This document shows, in pieces, positions 50,777 through 59,488 of a stretch of 64,000 bases of DNA (positions are counted from its first letter, which is position 1; the number at the start of each line of letters is the position of its first letter). The notes beneath the pieces were generated by a model, which worked only from the letters and a program-made list of their open reading frames with translations, was not told where the DNA came from and searched no databases. A program made the position numbers and the translations under genes. This stretch comes from an uncultured Eubacteriales bacterium (lineage in GTDB: Bacteria; Bacillota; Clostridia; Christensenellales; Aristaeellaceae), in assembly GCA_902761755.1 (NCBI GenBank), contig CACWLP010000008.1, forward strand, positions 1-64,000, given 5' to 3'.

Positions 50777-52174
50777 ATGCAGATTTACAACAGCCAATCC
50801 CGGAAAAAGGAAGAATTCGTGCCCCTGCATCCCGGCAAGGTGGGCATTTACGCCTGCGGCCCCACGGTGTACGATTATTTTCATATCGGCAACGCCCGGC
50901 CCTTCATCATCTTCGACGTGCTGCGCCGGTATCTGGAGCACCGGGGCTATGTAGTCACCTTCGTGCAGAACTTCACCGACATCGACGACAAAATGATCCG
51001 CCGCGCCAACCAGGAAGGCATCACCGTCAAGGAGCTGGGCGACCGGTTCATCAAGGAGTACTATCAGGACGCCCAGGCCCTGGGCATCCGCAAGGCCACG
51101 GTGCATCCCCGGGCCACGGAGCACATCGGGGAGATCATCCGCCTGGTAAAGACCCTGCAGGACAAGGGCTACGCCTACGAAGTGAACGGCGACGTGTACT
51201 TCGACGTGGAAAAGGACAAGGGCTACGGCAAGCTCTCCGGCCAGAACCTGGAGGATCTGGAAGCCGGCGCCCGCATCGACGTGGACGACGTGAAGCGCAA
51301 TCCCGCGGATTTCGCCCTCTGGAAGGCCCAGAAGCCCGGGGAGCCCGCCTGGGATTCCCCCTGGGGCAAGGGCCGGCCCGGCTGGCACATCGAATGCAGC
51401 GCCATGAGCATGAAATACCTGGGCGAAACCTTCGATATCCACGGCGGCGGCAAGGATCTGCTCTTCCCCCACCACGAAAACGAGGTGGCCCAGAGCGAAT
51501 GCGCCACCGGCAAGCCCTTCGCCCGGTACTGGATGCACAACGGCTTCATCAACATCGACAACGAAAAAATGAGCAAATCCCTGGGCAATTTCTTCACCGT
51601 CCGGGATATCCTCAAGGAATACGACCCGGAGGACGTGCGCATGTTCATGCTCTCCGCCCAGTACCGCAGCCCCGTGAACTTCAGCCGGGACATGATGGCC
51701 CAGGCCCACGCCTCCCTGCAGCGGCTCTATACCGCCCGGGATCACCTGGCTTTCCTGCTCAAAAACGCCGCGGACCGGCCCCTGACCGCCGACGAGGAAG
51801 CCCTGCTCTCCCGGGTGAAGGACAGCGCCGCCCGGTTCGACGCCGCCATGGACGACGACCTGAACACCGCCGACGCCATGGGCGCGATTTTTGAAATCGT
51901 GAAGGACGCCAACGTGTCCCTGAACGAGCAGAGCAGCCGGGCCGCGGTGGAAGGCGTCCTCAAAGGGCTGACCGATCTTACGGACGTGCTGGGCCTGCTG
52001 ATGAAAAAGGCGGACGCCGGGCTGCCCGCGGAAATCCAGGCCCTGGCGGACGAACGCGCCCAGGCCCGGAAGGAAAAGAACTGGAAACGCAGCGACGAGC
52101 TGCGCGACGCGCTCCTGGCCGCGGGCTACGCCGTGAAGGACACCCCCCAGGGGCAGAACATCACCAAAGCCTGA
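50777..52174 (+). CDS. cysS: Cysteine--tRNA ligase
   Basis: The 465-residue class I synthetase charges tRNA-Cys. It has YACGPTVYDYFHIGNARPF (zinc ligand Cys and the HIGH-like HIGN), the zinc site WHIECSAMSMKYLG with HHENEVAQSE, and KMSKSLGNFF for the second ATP motif. The anticodon-binding helical domain ends with KNWKRSDELRDALLAAGYAVKDTPQG. With cysE in one operon behind a Cys T-box, uncharged tRNA-Cys would raise both cysteine synthesis and charging. Confidence 0.97.
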   Translation: MQIYNSQSRKKEEFVPLHPGKVGIYACGPTVYDYFHIGNARPFIIFDVLRRYLEHRGYVVTFVQNFTDIDDKMIRRANQEGITVKELGDRFIKEYYQDAQALGIRKATVHPRATEHIGEIIRLVKTLQDKGYAYEVNGDVYFDVEKDKGYGKLSGQNLEDLEAGARIDVDDVKRNPADFALWKAQKPGEPAWDSPWGKGRPGWHIECSAMSMKYLGETFDIHGGGKDLLFPHHENEVAQSECATGKPFARYWMHNGFINIDNEKMSKSLGNFFTVRDILKEYDPEDVRMFMLSAQYRSPVNFSRDMMAQAHASLQRLYTARDHLAFLLKNAADRPLTADEEALLSRVKDSAARFDAAMDDDLNTADAMGAIFEIVKDANVSLNEQSSRAAVEGVLKGLTDLTDVLGLLMKKADAGLPAEIQALADERAQARKEKNWKRSDELRDALLAAGYAVKDTPQGQNITKA

Positions 52175-52234
52175 GGGAAGCAAACGCGCCCCCGCCCCGT
52201 TCTATGGATGAACGAAACGAAACGGAGAAAGCCC

Positions 52235-53101
52235 ATGCAAAAGAAATTGCTTGTGATCCTGCTGATCCTGTGTCTGCTCCCCGCCGCCGCCCTGGCGGAC
52301 GTACACGTGGAGGAGACCCCGCCGGAGGACTGGGCGGAAAGGGACCTGCTGCGCCTGACGGTATTCCGCACCGGCGAGGGCGACTGTATGCTGCTGGAGG
52401 CCGGCGGCGAATGCATGATGATCGACGGCGGCCCCTATAAATACCGGGAGAAGCTGCGCACGGCCCTGGAAGCCCGGCAGATCAGCCATTTCAGATACCT
52501 GTTCAACACCCATCCCCACGACGACCACATCAACGGCCTCAAGGCGCTGATGGCCTTCGGGTTCACGGCGGACGAATTCGTGTCCGTCTTCCCCAAGGAC
52601 CAGCACGACGTTGAGGAAAACCAGAAAAAGACCGTGGCCGTCATGGACAAGGCCGGCATCCCCTACCGGCAGGTCGCCTCCGGGGACGTGCTGCCTCTGG
52701 GCGGCGCCACGGTCACGGTGATCAACTGGCCCGAGGGATACAGCATCAACGCCCGCTCCGCCATGACCCGGATCGAATTCGGGGCGTGCTCCGCCCTGCT
52801 GTGCGCCGATATCATCGGCGATACCCAGCAGCATTTTCTGAAAACGCTGGACCCCTCATTGCTCAAGGCCGACGTGGTCAAGGTGGCCCATCACGGGCTG
52901 ACGCCCATGCGGAAGGACTTTCTGGACGCCGTGGACCCCGCCTATCTCGTGGTCACCAATTACAACAACGAAAAAACGGACAAAACCAAGGATCAGGCCC
53001 ATTACCGCAAGCTGCCCATCCAGTTTTCCGGCTCGGGCACCGTCATTCTGGAGTGCGACGGCACGGACTGGTATATTCACCAGACCCCGGGCCAGTTCTG
53101 A
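52235..53101 (+). CDS. Secreted metallo-beta-lactamase-fold protein (ComEC C-terminal type)
   Basis: The 288-residue product has a signal peptide (MQKKLLVILLILCLLPAAALADV) and an MBL fold domain of the ComEC/Rec2 C-terminal group. LTVFRTGEGDCMLLEAGGECMMIDGG is followed by the metal motif NTHPHDDHINGL (HxHxDH form). ALLCADIIGDTQQH and KVAHHGLTPMRKDF carry the further ligands. Such stand-alone proteins are common in gut Clostridia and may be nucleases or phosphodiesterases. The ATG at 52235 is preferred because it begins the signal peptide and follows GGAG; a start at 52208 would add nine residues. No competence genes are near. Confidence 0.85.
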   Translation: MQKKLLVILLILCLLPAAALADVHVEETPPEDWAERDLLRLTVFRTGEGDCMLLEAGGECMMIDGGPYKYREKLRTALEARQISHFRYLFNTHPHDDHINGLKALMAFGFTADEFVSVFPKDQHDVEENQKKTVAVMDKAGIPYRQVASGDVLPLGGATVTVINWPEGYSINARSAMTRIEFGACSALLCADIIGDTQQHFLKTLDPSLLKADVVKVAHHGLTPMRKDFLDAVDPAYLVVTNYNNEKTDKTKDQAHYRKLPIQFSGSGTVILECDGTDWYIHQTPGQF

Positions 53102-53245
53102 TCCGGTTTTTCCGTTCCGCATCCACAAAAAAGGGGATGTTGCAGAAGCCAATCTACAACATCCTCTTTGTTTACAGGCATATTGGTTTTCATAAAAGAA
53201 TGAGCAACAATGAATACCGGGAAATCGAAGAACCCCGGGGTGGTT

Positions 53246-53360
53246 TGGAGGGGCCGCAGCCCCTCCAAGTGTAATCCGCAGCAGCGACCTGTGCGCTGCG
53301 AGGAGCATTTGTATCTGTCGATCAAATGGAGGATCCATTTGATCGAAGGGGCTGTGCAAC
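53246..53360 (+). repeat. Stem-loop repeat family 1, copy R5 (variant B)
   Basis: H1 is TTGGAGGGGC-CGCA-GCCCCTCCAA (53245-53268). H2 is GCAGCG-ACCTGTG-CGCTGC (53281-53299), which differs from the other copies in both arms yet pairs fully. Then follow CGAGGAGCA and the palindrome CGATCAAATGGA-GGA-TCCATTTGATCG (53319-53345), shared with R2. The 290-base gap between convergent genes also holds a GGATGTTG/CAACATCC pair at 53135-53174. No coding potential is seen. Confidence 0.82.
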
Positions 53361-53391
53361 ATCCTCTATATTTTTGTTTTCTGTTCCCGAA

Positions 53392-54612
53392 TCACTCCGC
53401 CATGACCGCGTACACCTGGCGGAAGGCGTCCTTGATCTGCAGCCGATCGTTCACCAGGCCGCCCCAGGGGCTGTTCAGGTTGTACACATACTGGCCCTTG
53501 GGGGCGAAGGGCATGTCGGTGAGGCTCCAGATGGCCACCACGTTCAGGGGATTGCCCTCCTCTTCCGTATACAGGGATTTGAACATGGCGAACAGCTTGG
53601 CGTAAAACGCCGCGTGGGCTTCGGCCTGGTCCTGCTCGAAATTGCGCACGGCCATTTCGGTGATCTGCACCTTGAGGCCCGCGTCGTGATACCCCAGGAT
53701 GGCGTCCCGGATCATGTCGATGTGGCTGTCCACCAGGCAGCCCTCCTGGGTGCCGTAGCCGCCGATATAGCCCTGCATGCCGATGCCGTCCATGAGCTTG
53801 CGGGGCGTGCCGTCCTCGTTGGTCGCGAAGCTGTTGACCTCCGCGGCCAGGGCCAGGATCGCCTGGGCCTTGTCGGGGAAGTAGGCGTTATAATCGTTGT
53901 AATACAGCCCGATGTCCGCCCCCAGGGCGTCCACGGCGTTGCGGGCGTAGAAGAAGGCCCAGCTCACGTAATCGTCGCCCATATAATCCCGGAACAAGTT
54001 GGTCTGCCCCGAGCGGGAGGTGCGCAGCTGCCGGGGGTCCCCCGCGGCGTATTCGTCGGTGTTGCCGGTGTCGGCCACGGCTTCGTTCACCACGTCCCAG
54101 CAGTACACCACACCGGGGAAGTTCTCTTCAAAGTGGTTGATCACCTGGGTGATGTAGTATTCAGTGCGGGCCTTGATGGTGTCCTTGTCGGCGTAGGGCT
54201 TGGCGGAATCGTAGCCCTCGTGGAAATACCAGTCGCACATGTAGGCGTCCCACACCAGCACGTGGCCCCGGATGCCGATGCCGTTTTCCTGAGCCCAGCC
54301 CACCATCTGATCCGCCATCCAGTAGTTCATCACCGGCATGCCGTCTTCGGACGCCTTGCTGGCCTTTTCATCCAGCAGGGAATAGGCCTTCATTTCATTG
54401 GTGGCCGTCAGGCTGGAAAAATGGCGCTTCACCAGATTCAGATATCCCTGATTGTTCATCTGGTTGAAGGAAAAGCAGGTGCCCAGCCGGAAGCCGTACT
54501 GCTCCGTCAGGGCGGTCAGCGGCACGTCGTAGGAGGGGGCTTCCTCCGCCAGGGCGCTCCCGCAGCCCAGCAGCATGCCCAGCGCCAGCATCATCGCCAT
54601 CATCCGTTTCAT
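53392..54612 (-). CDS. GH10 endo-1,4-beta-xylanase
   Basis: The 406-residue secreted enzyme cuts beta-1,4-xylan. The signal peptide (MKRMMAMMLALGMLLGCGSALAEE) contains LLGC, so it may be a lipoprotein. The GH10 barrel has FSSLTATNEMKAYSLLD, GIRGHVLVWDAYM, the acid/base Glu in YCWDVVNEAVAD, YYNDYNAYF and the nucleophile Glu in VQITEMAVRNFEQ. It has no carbohydrate-binding module. It is probably a single-gene unit facing the GH51 gene a few kilobases away; the two together would act on arabinoxylan. Confidence 0.95.
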   Translation of the reverse strand: MKRMMAMMLALGMLLGCGSALAEEAPSYDVPLTALTEQYGFRLGTCFSFNQMNNQGYLNLVKRHFSSLTATNEMKAYSLLDEKASKASEDGMPVMNYWMADQMVGWAQENGIGIRGHVLVWDAYMCDWYFHEGYDSAKPYADKDTIKARTEYYITQVINHFEENFPGVVYCWDVVNEAVADTGNTDEYAAGDPRQLRTSRSGQTNLFRDYMGDDYVSWAFFYARNAVDALGADIGLYYNDYNAYFPDKAQAILALAAEVNSFATNEDGTPRKLMDGIGMQGYIGGYGTQEGCLVDSHIDMIRDAILGYHDAGLKVQITEMAVRNFEQDQAEAHAAFYAKLFAMFKSLYTEEEGNPLNVVAIWSLTDMPFAPKGQYVYNLNSPWGGLVNDRLQIKDAFRQVYAVMAE

Positions 54613-54634
54613 TGTCTTTTCTCCTTATCGTATA

Positions 54635-55276
54635 TTAAAAGCTTGAGATCCCGTGGGCGTTCACCAGGGCGTCCAGCCGCTGCCCGGAGCGGCACAGGGG
54701 GCAATCGTGGCTGTCGGTGCTCTGGTAATCCGGCAGCACGTCCTCGGCCTTGAAAATGGACACCACCGGGAACCCCTCGCATTCATTCACGCAGGAGAAG
54801 ATGGCGCCGATGCCCACCGGAATGCCGCCGTAATAGCGGATGGCCTCGATGGCCGCCTGGGCGGTGTAGCCCGTGGTGACGGACGCCGCCAGCACCAGCA
54901 CGTGCTTGCCCACGATCATGGGGGCGGAATTATCCCGGAAGATCAGCTGGCTGCCGGTGGTGTGCTCCGGCGTGACCACGTAAATGGTGCGGTGGGCGTT
55001 CATATTGGAAAAGCCCGCCTTCGTCAGCTCGCTGGCCATACAGGCGCCCACCACCTCCATACCGTCAAGGCACAGCACGGTATCCACCACGGTAGTGGGG
55101 GTAAAGGTGCCCGCCAGCTGGATGGCCGCTTCCCGGGCCTCGCTCAGGCGGTGCTTGGTCATGGTCAGGTCGATATAGTAATTGATATGGCTGTGGCTGG
55201 TGGCGAAATGCCCCCGAGCCACGCGGAAGGGCAGATTGGAATTCTTCGTGGGATATTTGATCAGCTGGATGGCCAT
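54635..55276 (-). CDS. Phosphoribosyltransferase-fold protein (orotate PRT-like)
   Basis: The 213-residue product has a phosphoribosyltransferase fold. HINYYIDLTMTKHRLSEAREAA, VDTVLCLDGMEVVGACMASELTKAG, and the PRPP-loop-like block KHVLVLAASVTTGYTAQAAIEAIRYYGG, where orotate PRTs have [10 protein letters not shown]. The loop lacks the usual paired acidic residues (Ala-Ala in place of Glu-Asp), so PRPP may not be bound in the normal way. A tail with CPLCRSGQRLDALVNAHG holds a CxxC. The ATG at 55276 begins the homology. It lies 22 bases upstream of the GH10 gene on the same strand. Function unknown. Confidence 0.7.
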   Translation of the reverse strand: MAIQLIKYPTKNSNLPFRVARGHFATSHSHINYYIDLTMTKHRLSEAREAAIQLAGTFTPTTVVDTVLCLDGMEVVGACMASELTKAGFSNMNAHRTIYVVTPEHTTGSQLIFRDNSAPMIVGKHVLVLAASVTTGYTAQAAIEAIRYYGGIPVGIGAIFSCVNECEGFPVVSIFKAEDVLPDYQSTDSHDCPLCRSGQRLDALVNAHGISSF

Positions 55277-55476
55277 ACGCACATCTCCTTCAGGCGCACT
55301 GCGCATTGTTTGCATCTATCATACCAAATTCTGCGTCCGCTGTCAATCGAAGGCCGAAGGGCGAAGGCCCGCCGGGAGCGTTTTTTTTCCGTTCCCGCCG
55401 CGCAGCTTCGCCGATCTGTGCTATAATGCTCTCAGGCAGACCGGATCCGGAAAGATTGGAAACGGAGGAAAGCACC

Positions 55477-55776
55477 ATGAAAGCAGATATCGGGCGGATT
55501 CAAAAGATGGAAGCGCTGCTGAACCGCTGCACGGCGGCTTCGGCGCGTCTGGATCAATCCCTGGAGGAAATGGACGCGCTGCGCAAGGACACGATCCGTC
55601 TGTTCCGGTATTACGGCAGCGAAGCCTGGCATGCAGACCGGGAGGCGGAGCTGCCGGAGGGCGTCAGCGCCGGAGTGCTGTCCGAAGACGCGGCCTACGA
55701 CGCCATCACCGCCCTGAGGGACAGCGCCTTCCATATGCTGAAGCTGGCCACGGACATCCTGGAAAACCGCATCTGA
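55477..55776 (+). CDS. DUF4298 domain protein
   Basis: The 99-residue helical protein begins MKADIGRIQKMEALLNRCTAASARLDQSLEEMDAL and ends FHMLKLATDILENR, with a central LFRYYGSEAWHADREAELPEG. This is the DUF4298 pattern: an N-terminal coiled-coil, a YYGSxxW turn and a C-terminal helix. The function is unknown; family members are found across Firmicutes. The ATG follows ACGGAGGAAAG. It is monocistronic, with a bidirectional terminator right after it. Confidence 0.85.
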   Translation: MKADIGRIQKMEALLNRCTAASARLDQSLEEMDALRKDTIRLFRYYGSEAWHADREAELPEGVSAGVLSEDAAYDAITALRDSAFHMLKLATDILENRI

Positions 55777-55785
55777 ACACCCACA

Positions 55786-55817
55786 AAAAAAGCGGCGCAA
55801 TCCAGCGCCGCTTTTTT
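55786..55817. terminator. Bidirectional intrinsic terminator
   Basis: AGCGGCGC and GCGCCGCT pair around AATCCA, with an A-tract before and a T-tract after, so it works for the convergent DUF4298 and LCP genes. Confidence 0.92.
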
Positions 55818-55828
55818 GTCTGCCTGGC

Positions 55829-57232
55829 TCAGCGCCAGTCGATCTGATAGTATTGGTTGATGGCGTAATCCTGCTCCCAGAAATGCCCGTGGGAGCCCTG
55901 CAGGCTCTTGGTGTAACCCACCTGATCGGCCAGGGCTTTGAGGGCGGATTCATAATTCTTGGTCAGAACTTTGGGAACGGAAGCGCTGCTGTCCCCGGCG
56001 TTTGCCCGGTCCGCCGCTTCTTCAAAGGCAGCCAGATAATCGTTGTAGATCTGTTCAAAGTCCTCCAGCGCCGCTTTCGGGCTTCCCGTCAGGGCGCCGA
56101 GGCTGTACGCCTGGGCCAGAACCATCTGGCCCTTGTGCAGCCGCTTGACCATGCAGAGCCCATCGCTGCTGAACCGGATCTCGCTGGCTTCCTCGGCGGC
56201 CACGCCGTGATAATCCTCGTTCAGCCACCGGAGGAATTTCAGGCTCATGTAGGGCAGGGGCTCCGCGCTGATGCCGAACGCCTCTTCCAGCACCCGGATG
56301 CGGTTGTCCTGATCCAGGAGGCGGAACTGGAAATCGCCGCAGGTGGTATGGGTGCCGTATTCCCCTTCCAGGGCATAGGACCCGATCTGCATCCGGCCCA
56401 GATCCTGCGCCGTCCGGTACAGGGTGGTCAACTCGGAAGCTTCGATGTTGGTGTAGAAATTGATGCCTTTGCCGTTGGCCGTTTCCCACAGGGAATTGAC
56501 CAGATTCCAGTTTCCCCACAGCTTCCCGATGATGGCGGCGATCATCTTCCGGCTGCGCTCGGTGCGGTTCTGGTCGTTACCGTCGATGTTCTTGCGGGCC
56601 CGGACGTAGTCCATGATGCCCTGGCTGTCCAGATGCTGCCGGCCGGCAGCGTACTTTCTGCCGCTGGTGCCGGTATATTCTTCCTCCAGATCGAAATCCA
56701 CGCCGCCCAGCGTGTCGCACAGCTTCATCAGCGCGCCCATATCCAACAGCACATACGCGTCGATTTTCACGCCGCCCAGCAGCCAGCGCACCGTGTTCTG
56801 GGCCCGGCTGATGCCTTCCCGCACGGAAGAAGCGCAGTTGAACGCATCGTTCATTTTATACACGCCATACACCCCCGGCACGTACACCAGCGTATCCCGG
56901 GGAACGGAAATCAGGTTGATCTGTTTCTTGGTTTTGTTGATGGACAGCACCATGATGGTATCGGTATGGTAAACCAGCAGCTCGGGGATGCCCAGTTCCC
57001 GGGCCCTCGCCGGCTTGCTGCTTGCCGCGCTGGGGCCGCTCTGCCCTTCGGTGCCGTGCTCGCTGCCCAGCAGCAGGATATTCACCACGTCGTCGGCGGA
57101 CCGGCCGGGAACCAGCTCCTGCGGGTCCACCAGGGGATGGGTGCTTTTATTCACTTCAGCCGCGCCGGGCGCCGCGATCCCCAGGATCAGCAGGGCCGCC
57201 AGCAGCGCCGAAAGCAGTTTGTTTCGGCTCAT
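55829..57232 (-). CDS. LytR-CpsA-Psr family protein
   Basis: The 467-residue protein has a signal or anchor segment (residues 5-25) and an LCP domain. The motifs are VVNILLLGSEHG, TDTIMVLSINKTKKQINLISVPRDTLVYVPG (the phosphate and Arg site), YKMNDAFNCA, GGVDFDLEEEY and YVRARKNIDGNDQNRTERSRKM. LCP enzymes attach teichoic acids or capsule chains to peptidoglycan. A C-terminal region of about 170 residues is not LCP and ends in YTKSLQGSHGHFWEQDYAIN. It has its own promoter and is divergent from the GH51 gene. Confidence 0.92.
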   Translation of the reverse strand: MSRNKLLSALLAALLILGIAAPGAAEVNKSTHPLVDPQELVPGRSADDVVNILLLGSEHGTEGQSGPSAASSKPARARELGIPELLVYHTDTIMVLSINKTKKQINLISVPRDTLVYVPGVYGVYKMNDAFNCASSVREGISRAQNTVRWLLGGVKIDAYVLLDMGALMKLCDTLGGVDFDLEEEYTGTSGRKYAAGRQHLDSQGIMDYVRARKNIDGNDQNRTERSRKMIAAIIGKLWGNWNLVNSLWETANGKGINFYTNIEASELTTLYRTAQDLGRMQIGSYALEGEYGTHTTCGDFQFRLLDQDNRIRVLEEAFGISAEPLPYMSLKFLRWLNEDYHGVAAEEASEIRFSSDGLCMVKRLHKGQMVLAQAYSLGALTGSPKAALEDFEQIYNDYLAAFEEAADRANAGDSSASVPKVLTKNYESALKALADQVGYTKSLQGSHGHFWEQDYAINQYYQIDWR

Positions 57233-57285
57233 TCGTTTTCCTCCTCGCTTTTCCCGGCCGGCAGCGCACCGCCGGCCGCCCCGTT

Positions 57286-57314
57286 ATTATAGCATAAGCC
57301 CGCAGTCTCTGCAA
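57286..57314 (-). promoter_or_regulatory. Sigma-A type promoter for the LCP gene
   Basis: On the minus strand TTGCAG (57309-57314) and TATAAT (57286-57291) are 17 bases apart, 54 bases upstream of the LCP start. Confidence 0.75.
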
Positions 57315-57340
57315 CTCTCCGCTCCGGCCCGTTTTTCCGC

Positions 57341-57369
57341 TTGTCAAGCCGGACGGTTTATTGTATCAT
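57341..57369 (+). promoter_or_regulatory. Sigma-A type promoter for the GH51 gene
   Basis: TTGTCA (57341-57346) and TATCAT (57364-57369) are 17 bases apart, about 40 bases upstream of the start codon. Confidence 0.68.
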
Positions 57370-57408
57370 CAAAGCGGTCCACTCAAACGTACGGAAAGGA
57401 TGACCCGA

Positions 57409-59016
57409 ATGAAAAAGGCCTCGCTGACGCTGCATCCCGATTACCGGATCGGCGAAATCTCTCCCCGGCTGTTCGGCGCGTTCCTGGAGCCCATCGGCTC
57501 CATGGTGAACGGCAGCATGTACAATCCCAAACATCCCTCGGCAGACGGGCAGGGCATGCGCCGGGATTTCTACGAGGCGCTGAAGGCGGCGGAGCTGCCC
57601 TGCGTACGCCTGCCCGGGGGCAATTTCGTTTCCGGCTGGCAATGGAAGGATTCCATCGGCCCCCTTTCCCAGCGCAAGGTGCGCCTGGACCCGGCCTGGT
57701 TCCAGTTTATTCCCAACGAGGTGGGCCACGACGAATACCTGCAGTGGGCCGAAAAAGCCGGCGCCGAGCCCATCTATACCGTCAACCTGGCCACCGGCAC
57801 CTTGCAGGATGCGGCAGACTGCGTGGAATACACCAACTTTGAAGGCGGCACCTGGTGGTCCGACCTGCGGAAAAAGAACGGCCATTCCGCGCCTTACGGC
57901 GTCAAAACCTGGTGTCTGGGCAATGAAATGGACGGCCCCTGGCAGATCGGATCCCGGGAAAAGGACCCCCGGGGCTACGGCGTAATGGCTCACGAAGCCA
58001 GCAAGCTGATGAAATGGATCGATCCCAAAATCGAAACCGTGGCCTGCGTTTCCTCCTCGCCCTTCCTCAGCCACTATCCGGACTGGGACATGCAGGTATT
58101 GGAGGAATGCTACGGCACGGTGGATTATATCTCCCTGCATCATTATCATTCCGCCCCGCCGGACATGCCCGAAGCCCTGCTGGCGGGCTGCCTGGCCTAT
58201 GAAGACTACATCCGCACCGAGATCGCTCTGTGCGATTTCCTCAAAACCAAGCTGCGCACGAAAAAAACCATGATGCTGGCCCTGGACGAATACGGCAGCA
58301 TGCTCCGGCCCCGGGGAGAAGCGCACCTGGGCCTGGCCGGGCGGCAGAACGCGGAAATGTTCGGCCTGTTCCGGCCCGACCGCGCCTACGTCCGCCACGA
58401 CCCGGACGACTGGTCGAGCCGCCGCATGCCGCCCATGCAGGGAGAAATGCTCTCCGCCCTGGGCACCGCCGGCACCATGCTGGTGATGCTGCGCCACGCC
58501 GACCGGATCAAAATCGGCTGCGCCACCGGCGGCCTGGGCTGCCTGGCCCGCACGGACCGGGAGCACGTGTGGAAGGGCGCCGCCTACTATCCCTTTACCC
58601 AGATGATCCGTTTCGCCCGGGGCGTGTCCCTGGCCTGCCCCGTACGGTGCGATACCTACGACGTGCCCGGCTACGCCATCGACGATATGAACCAGTACGG
58701 CGGCTTTTCCGGCGTTCCCACGGTGCAGGCCGCCGCGGCGCTGAACGAGCAGAAAGAGGAGCTGAGCGTGTTCGTCCTCAACGCGGACCTGCAGGAAGCG
58801 CAGCAGCTGCGCATGGATCTGCGGGCCTTCCCGGGCTGGCGCCTGGCGGAGCATACGGCGCTTTTCGCCCCCGAACAGGATGCGGTCAACACCTTCGATC
58901 AGCCGGAGCGGATCGCGCCCCGGGCCTGCCCCGATACCGCCCTGGACGGCGGTTTCGTTACGGCCGCGCTGCAGCCCGCATCCTGGAACGTATTCCGTTT
59001 CACCCGCGGAAACTGA
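57409..59016 (+). CDS. GH51 alpha-L-arabinofuranosidase
   Basis: The 535-residue enzyme releases arabinose side chains from arabinoxylan or arabinan. It has no signal peptide, so it works in the cytoplasm on imported oligosaccharides. The barrel starts GEISPRLFGAFLEPIGSMVNGSMYNP and has LPCVRLPGGNFVSGWQWKD, the acid/base Glu in TWCLGNEMDGPW, VDYISLHHYH and the nucleophile Glu in LALDEYGSML. The C-terminal beta domain closes with SWNVFRFTRG. The ATG at 57409 is chosen because GGAAAGG lies about 9 bases upstream; an ATG at 57400 would leave no space for the ribosome site. The GH10 gene nearby would supply its substrates. Confidence 0.94.
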   Translation: MKKASLTLHPDYRIGEISPRLFGAFLEPIGSMVNGSMYNPKHPSADGQGMRRDFYEALKAAELPCVRLPGGNFVSGWQWKDSIGPLSQRKVRLDPAWFQFIPNEVGHDEYLQWAEKAGAEPIYTVNLATGTLQDAADCVEYTNFEGGTWWSDLRKKNGHSAPYGVKTWCLGNEMDGPWQIGSREKDPRGYGVMAHEASKLMKWIDPKIETVACVSSSPFLSHYPDWDMQVLEECYGTVDYISLHHYHSAPPDMPEALLAGCLAYEDYIRTEIALCDFLKTKLRTKKTMMLALDEYGSMLRPRGEAHLGLAGRQNAEMFGLFRPDRAYVRHDPDDWSSRRMPPMQGEMLSALGTAGTMLVMLRHADRIKIGCATGGLGCLARTDREHVWKGAAYYPFTQMIRFARGVSLACPVRCDTYDVPGYAIDDMNQYGGFSGVPTVQAAAALNEQKEELSVFVLNADLQEAQQLRMDLRAFPGWRLAEHTALFAPEQDAVNTFDQPERIAPRACPDTALDGGFVTAALQPASWNVFRFTRGN

Positions 59017-59072
59017 CCCGCCGCGGCCCCTTTACCTGCCTGATTTGGTCTTGTTTCTTCCAAAATTAGGCA

Positions 59073-59101
59073 TTGTATCCAGCCGGGCAGGGTGGTACAA
59101 T
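59073..59101 (+). promoter_or_regulatory. Sigma-A type promoter
   Basis: TTGTAT (59073-59078) and TACAAT (59096-59101) are 17 bases apart, 68 bases in front of the small gene. Confidence 0.65.
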
Positions 59102-59168
59102 ATTACGGGCGCGTAAGAAGCGCGCTTTACATCACAGGCAGCGCGGTACGCGCGAAAGGAAGAGTACC

Positions 59169-59396
59169 ATGAAGAAGATCATTTGCAAAGTGGAATACGA
59201 CACCGAAAACGCCGAGCTGATCCAGAAGAAGGTTTTCGGCGCTTACGGCGATCCTGCGGGCTACGAGAAAATCCTCTTTAAGACCGCGGACGGCAAGCTG
59301 TTCCTGTACGGCAACGGCGGCGCGGAATCTCCCTACGCGGAAGAGACCATCAAGCGCATGTCCGCCGCCAAGGCCGAGGAATGGCAGAAGGCGTAA
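59169..59396 (+). CDS. Small conserved-looking protein of unknown function
   Basis: The 75-residue product reads KKIICKVEYDTENAELIQKKVFGAYGDPAGYEKILFKT at its start and ends GAESPYAEETIKRMSAAKAEEWQKA. It has one Cys, a beta-hairpin-like middle (KILFKTADGKLFLYGNGG) and a helical end, with no membrane segment. It has a good AAAGGAAG site, its own promoter and a clear intrinsic terminator, so it is very likely a real gene. I do not recognise the family. Similar small proteins are seen beside metabolic genes in Clostridia, but I cannot name a role. Confidence 0.75.
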   Translation: MKKIICKVEYDTENAELIQKKVFGAYGDPAGYEKILFKTADGKLFLYGNGGAESPYAEETIKRMSAAKAEEWQKA

Positions 59397-59410
59397 GCCC
59401 ACGGCAGGAA

Positions 59411-59446
59411 AACAGCTCCGGGACGGTTGCCCCGGAGCTGTTTTTT
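59411..59446 (+). terminator. Intrinsic terminator
   Basis: AACAGCTCCGG and CCGGAGCTGTT pair around a 10-base loop, followed by a T-tract; it is 15 bases after the small gene. Confidence 0.9.
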
Positions 59447-59488
59447 GTTTTGCTTGTTTCTGACCGGAAATCCCCGTCCGTCATCGCC

